From NCBI GenBank assembly GCA_964352625.1, contig CAYGSD010000005.1, forward strand, positions 166,148-230,147: a stretch of 64,000 nt of DNA. The letters are read 5' to 3'. The notes below the pieces were generated by a model, which was given only the letters and a program-made list of their open reading frames with translations, made no database searches and was not told the DNA's origin. How positions within the stretch are numbered: position 1 is the stretch's first letter; each line of letters begins with the position of its first letter. Source of the stretch: JAAEPI01 sp964352625. GTDB lineage: Bacteria > Bacteroidota > Bacteroidia > Cytophagales > Cyclobacteriaceae. Below are positions 62,760 through 64,000 of this stretch, piece after piece. The position numbers were made by a program, and so were the translations under genes.

Positions 62760-63521
62760 ATGATGAAGTACATTGGTTTTTTAAGCTTACTGATTTCCTT
62801 GAGTTTTTGTAGCCCAACTGTGGCAACCAGCCCGAACTCAGACCCTCCCAGCCATGATGCATTCAATGAGCTTCTTAAAAAATACGTTGACGATAAAGGC
62901 CTGGTGAATTACAAAGGCCTGAAGGCGGAGCGATCAAAACTCAAGGCATACTTAAGCCTTCTCGAAAAAGGCGCTCCAACTAAGACTTGGTCGGAGAATG
63001 AAAAATTGGCCTATTGGATAAACGCCTATAATGCCTTTACGCTTGACTTAATTTTAGAGCATTATCCGGTAAAGAGCATTAAGGACATTGGCTCATCAAT
63101 TCAAATTCCCTTTGTAAATACTCCCTGGGACATCAAGTTCATCAAGATAGCAGGGGAGGAATATGACCTCAATAATATCGAGCATGGTATCATCCGAAAG
63201 GAGTTTGATGAGCCAAGGATACATTTTGCTCTGGTTTGTGCCGCAGTTTCATGCCCCAAGCTTCAGAATGAAGCCTATACCCCAGAAAAGTTGGATGCCC
63301 AGTTGACAAGAGCAGCAACTGAATTTTTGGCGAATAAGAAAAAGAACGACATCAAAGGTCCAAATGAAGCAACGCTTTCAAAACTATTCAGCTGGTATGG
63401 CGGAGACTTCAAAAAGAAAACCACCTTGGTGGACTACATAAACCAATACGCTCCCACCAAATTGAATAAGGATGCCGATATTGATTTCATGGAGTATTCT
63501 TGGGAGCTCAATGAGCAATAA
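62760..63521 (+). CDS. DUF547 exported protein
   Basis: A 253-residue probable lipoprotein (lipobox-like SFCS) with a DUF547 domain: KLAYWINAYNAFTLDLILEHYP, the PWDIKFIKIAGEEYDLNNIEHGIIR region and LVCAAVSCPKLQNEAY hold the conserved cysteines and histidine. The family is widespread and of unknown function. ATG codons at 62760 and 62763 are both possible. It is convergent with the next gene with no gap. Confidence 0.85.
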   Translation: MMKYIGFLSLLISLSFCSPTVATSPNSDPPSHDAFNELLKKYVDDKGLVNYKGLKAERSKLKAYLSLLEKGAPTKTWSENEKLAYWINAYNAFTLDLILEHYPVKSIKDIGSSIQIPFVNTPWDIKFIKIAGEEYDLNNIEHGIIRKEFDEPRIHFALVCAAVSCPKLQNEAYTPEKLDAQLTRAATEFLANKKKNDIKGPNEATLSKLFSWYGGDFKKKTTLVDYINQYAPTKLNKDADIDFMEYSWELNEQ

Positions 63522-64000
63522 TTATTCGACAATAAAGGTCTTCTTGATTTCCTGAACTAAGGCAAAATAACCTAATGGATAGTTATCAGGCTGGTCAACA
63601 TTGTCGAAGAAATCTATGTTATCAATTTCAGTAACGTTAATAATGTTTCCTCTCACTGTGGAGACTGGAGTCTCGAATGGCCCAAACTCCTTTTTGCTTT
63701 GATCTATTAGCTGAGCCATATACTTATTCAATCTTTCATCTGACCCCAGAAGGCTCACTTGCACTTCCTCTTCCGACGCTAATTCTCTTTCAAAGAAGTA
63801 GGAGAACGTGTGCGCTTGGCCATTAAAGAGCTCGTCATCAATGGGTAGAAACTCACCTTCTCCAAAATCAAATAAATAAAAATCTCTTTTGTCAGGATCG
63901 TCCTGAAATGTAATCCTTACCTCATGCTCTGAGTTGGTTTGGCCAACATAATCAACCTCAAATTGAATTGTTGGTTTGTAGTATTCGTGCGCCAGATACA
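63522..64000 (-). CDS. DUF4249 lipoprotein, C-terminal part (5' end beyond the window)
   Basis: Reading the minus strand, the frame stays open from the window edge to the stop at 63522 (about 159 codons); the GTG near 63764 is therefore internal. The end, NIIN-VTEIDNIDFF and YPLGYFALVQEIKKTFIV, fits the C-terminus of DUF4249 proteins, lipoproteins that are usually coded next to a TonB-dependent receptor. Such a receptor would be expected upstream, outside the window. Family call moderate. Confidence 0.65.
   Translation of the reverse strand, partial: YLAHEYYKPTIQFEVDYVGQTNSEHEVRITFQDDPDKRDFYLFDFGEGEFLPIDDELFNGQAHTFSYFFERELASEEEVQVSLLGSDERLNKYMAQLIDQSKKEFGPFETPVSTVRGNIINVTEIDNIDFFDNVDQPDNYPLGYFALVQEIKKTFIVE

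Noticed and set aside
1..64000. tRNA or rRNA genes, CRISPR arrays, riboswitches, prophage or plasmid origins
   Set aside because: I looked in the gaps between genes and saw no cloverleaf, regular spacer array or known leader motif; only the repeats listed are present.

Overview
The window looks like chromosome from a Bacteroidota bacterium, most likely of the Cytophagales/Cyclobacteriaceae type. This is inferred from gene content. It carries a type IX secretion pair (PorU2/PorV2-like), PspC/PadR stress genes, a Bacteroidota-type HU protein, a DUF4249 lipoprotein, LVIVD and GIN-domain proteins, and -7 boxes of the TAnnTTTG type. There are no rRNA or tRNA genes, no CRISPR array and no prophage. 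Most genes are ordinary chromosomal ones packed into short operons, often with ATGA, TAATG or TGATG stop/start overlaps.

Region by region. 1-1.35 kb: 3' part of an ATP-grasp ligase coupled to a LysE exporter. 1.35-5.3 kb (minus): dxs, mltF and a TerB-like protein. 5.4-8.6 kb: scpA, ndk (minus), nrnA, an FKBP-type lipoprotein and a probable 50-residue small protein. 8.6-12.9 kb (minus): mltG, a thioesterase, a TetR regulator, a PaaE-like reductase and a THUMP methyltransferase. 13-21.4 kb (plus): yciO-like, wbqC-like, clpC and a MacAB-like exporter with two permeases. 21.4-24.9 kb (minus): an FtsX-type ABC module with histidine-rich permease loops, possibly metal-related. 25-28.4 kb: DinB-like, a Na+/H+ antiporter, glutaminyl cyclase and an SCP2 protein. 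28.4-34.5 kb (minus): porU2 and porV2. 34.6-38.5 kb: an SGNH-like protein, then padR and a double-PspC/GIN protein behind three TAGTAC repeats with an exact 17-bp period.

38.55-41.6 kb is the most rearranged part. A 196-bp direct repeat, 194/196 identical, flanks a segment of about 2.9 kb that carries a Y1 (RAYT-like) transposase gene between two perfect 10-bp hairpins, an HU gene and a lipoprotein gene. The left repeat copy is a severed 3' end of the outer-membrane protein gene at 41.5-42 kb. 42-45.2 kb (minus) is an operon of an ECF sigma factor, an anti-sigma-like protein that ends in a beta-barrel-like domain, an LVIVD lipoprotein and that outer-membrane protein. 45.4-48.2 kb is a markedly AT-rich patch with an exported protein and an M48 metalloprotease.

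48.3-64 kb: uvrB and aroE, a BASS-family transporter, an acyltransferase, MORN-like and M14 carboxypeptidase-like exported proteins, then a striking homologue of the eukaryotic dihydroceramide delta-4 desaturase (DEGS1). After it come a TPR protein, htpG, a TMEM175-like channel, a TauE/SafE permease, a DUF547 protein and the C-terminal part of a DUF4249 lipoprotein cut by the window edge. The desaturase, the 2.9-kb repeat-flanked segment, the sigma/anti-sigma-barrel operon and the small ORF with the RKNLGC tail are the items most worth following.
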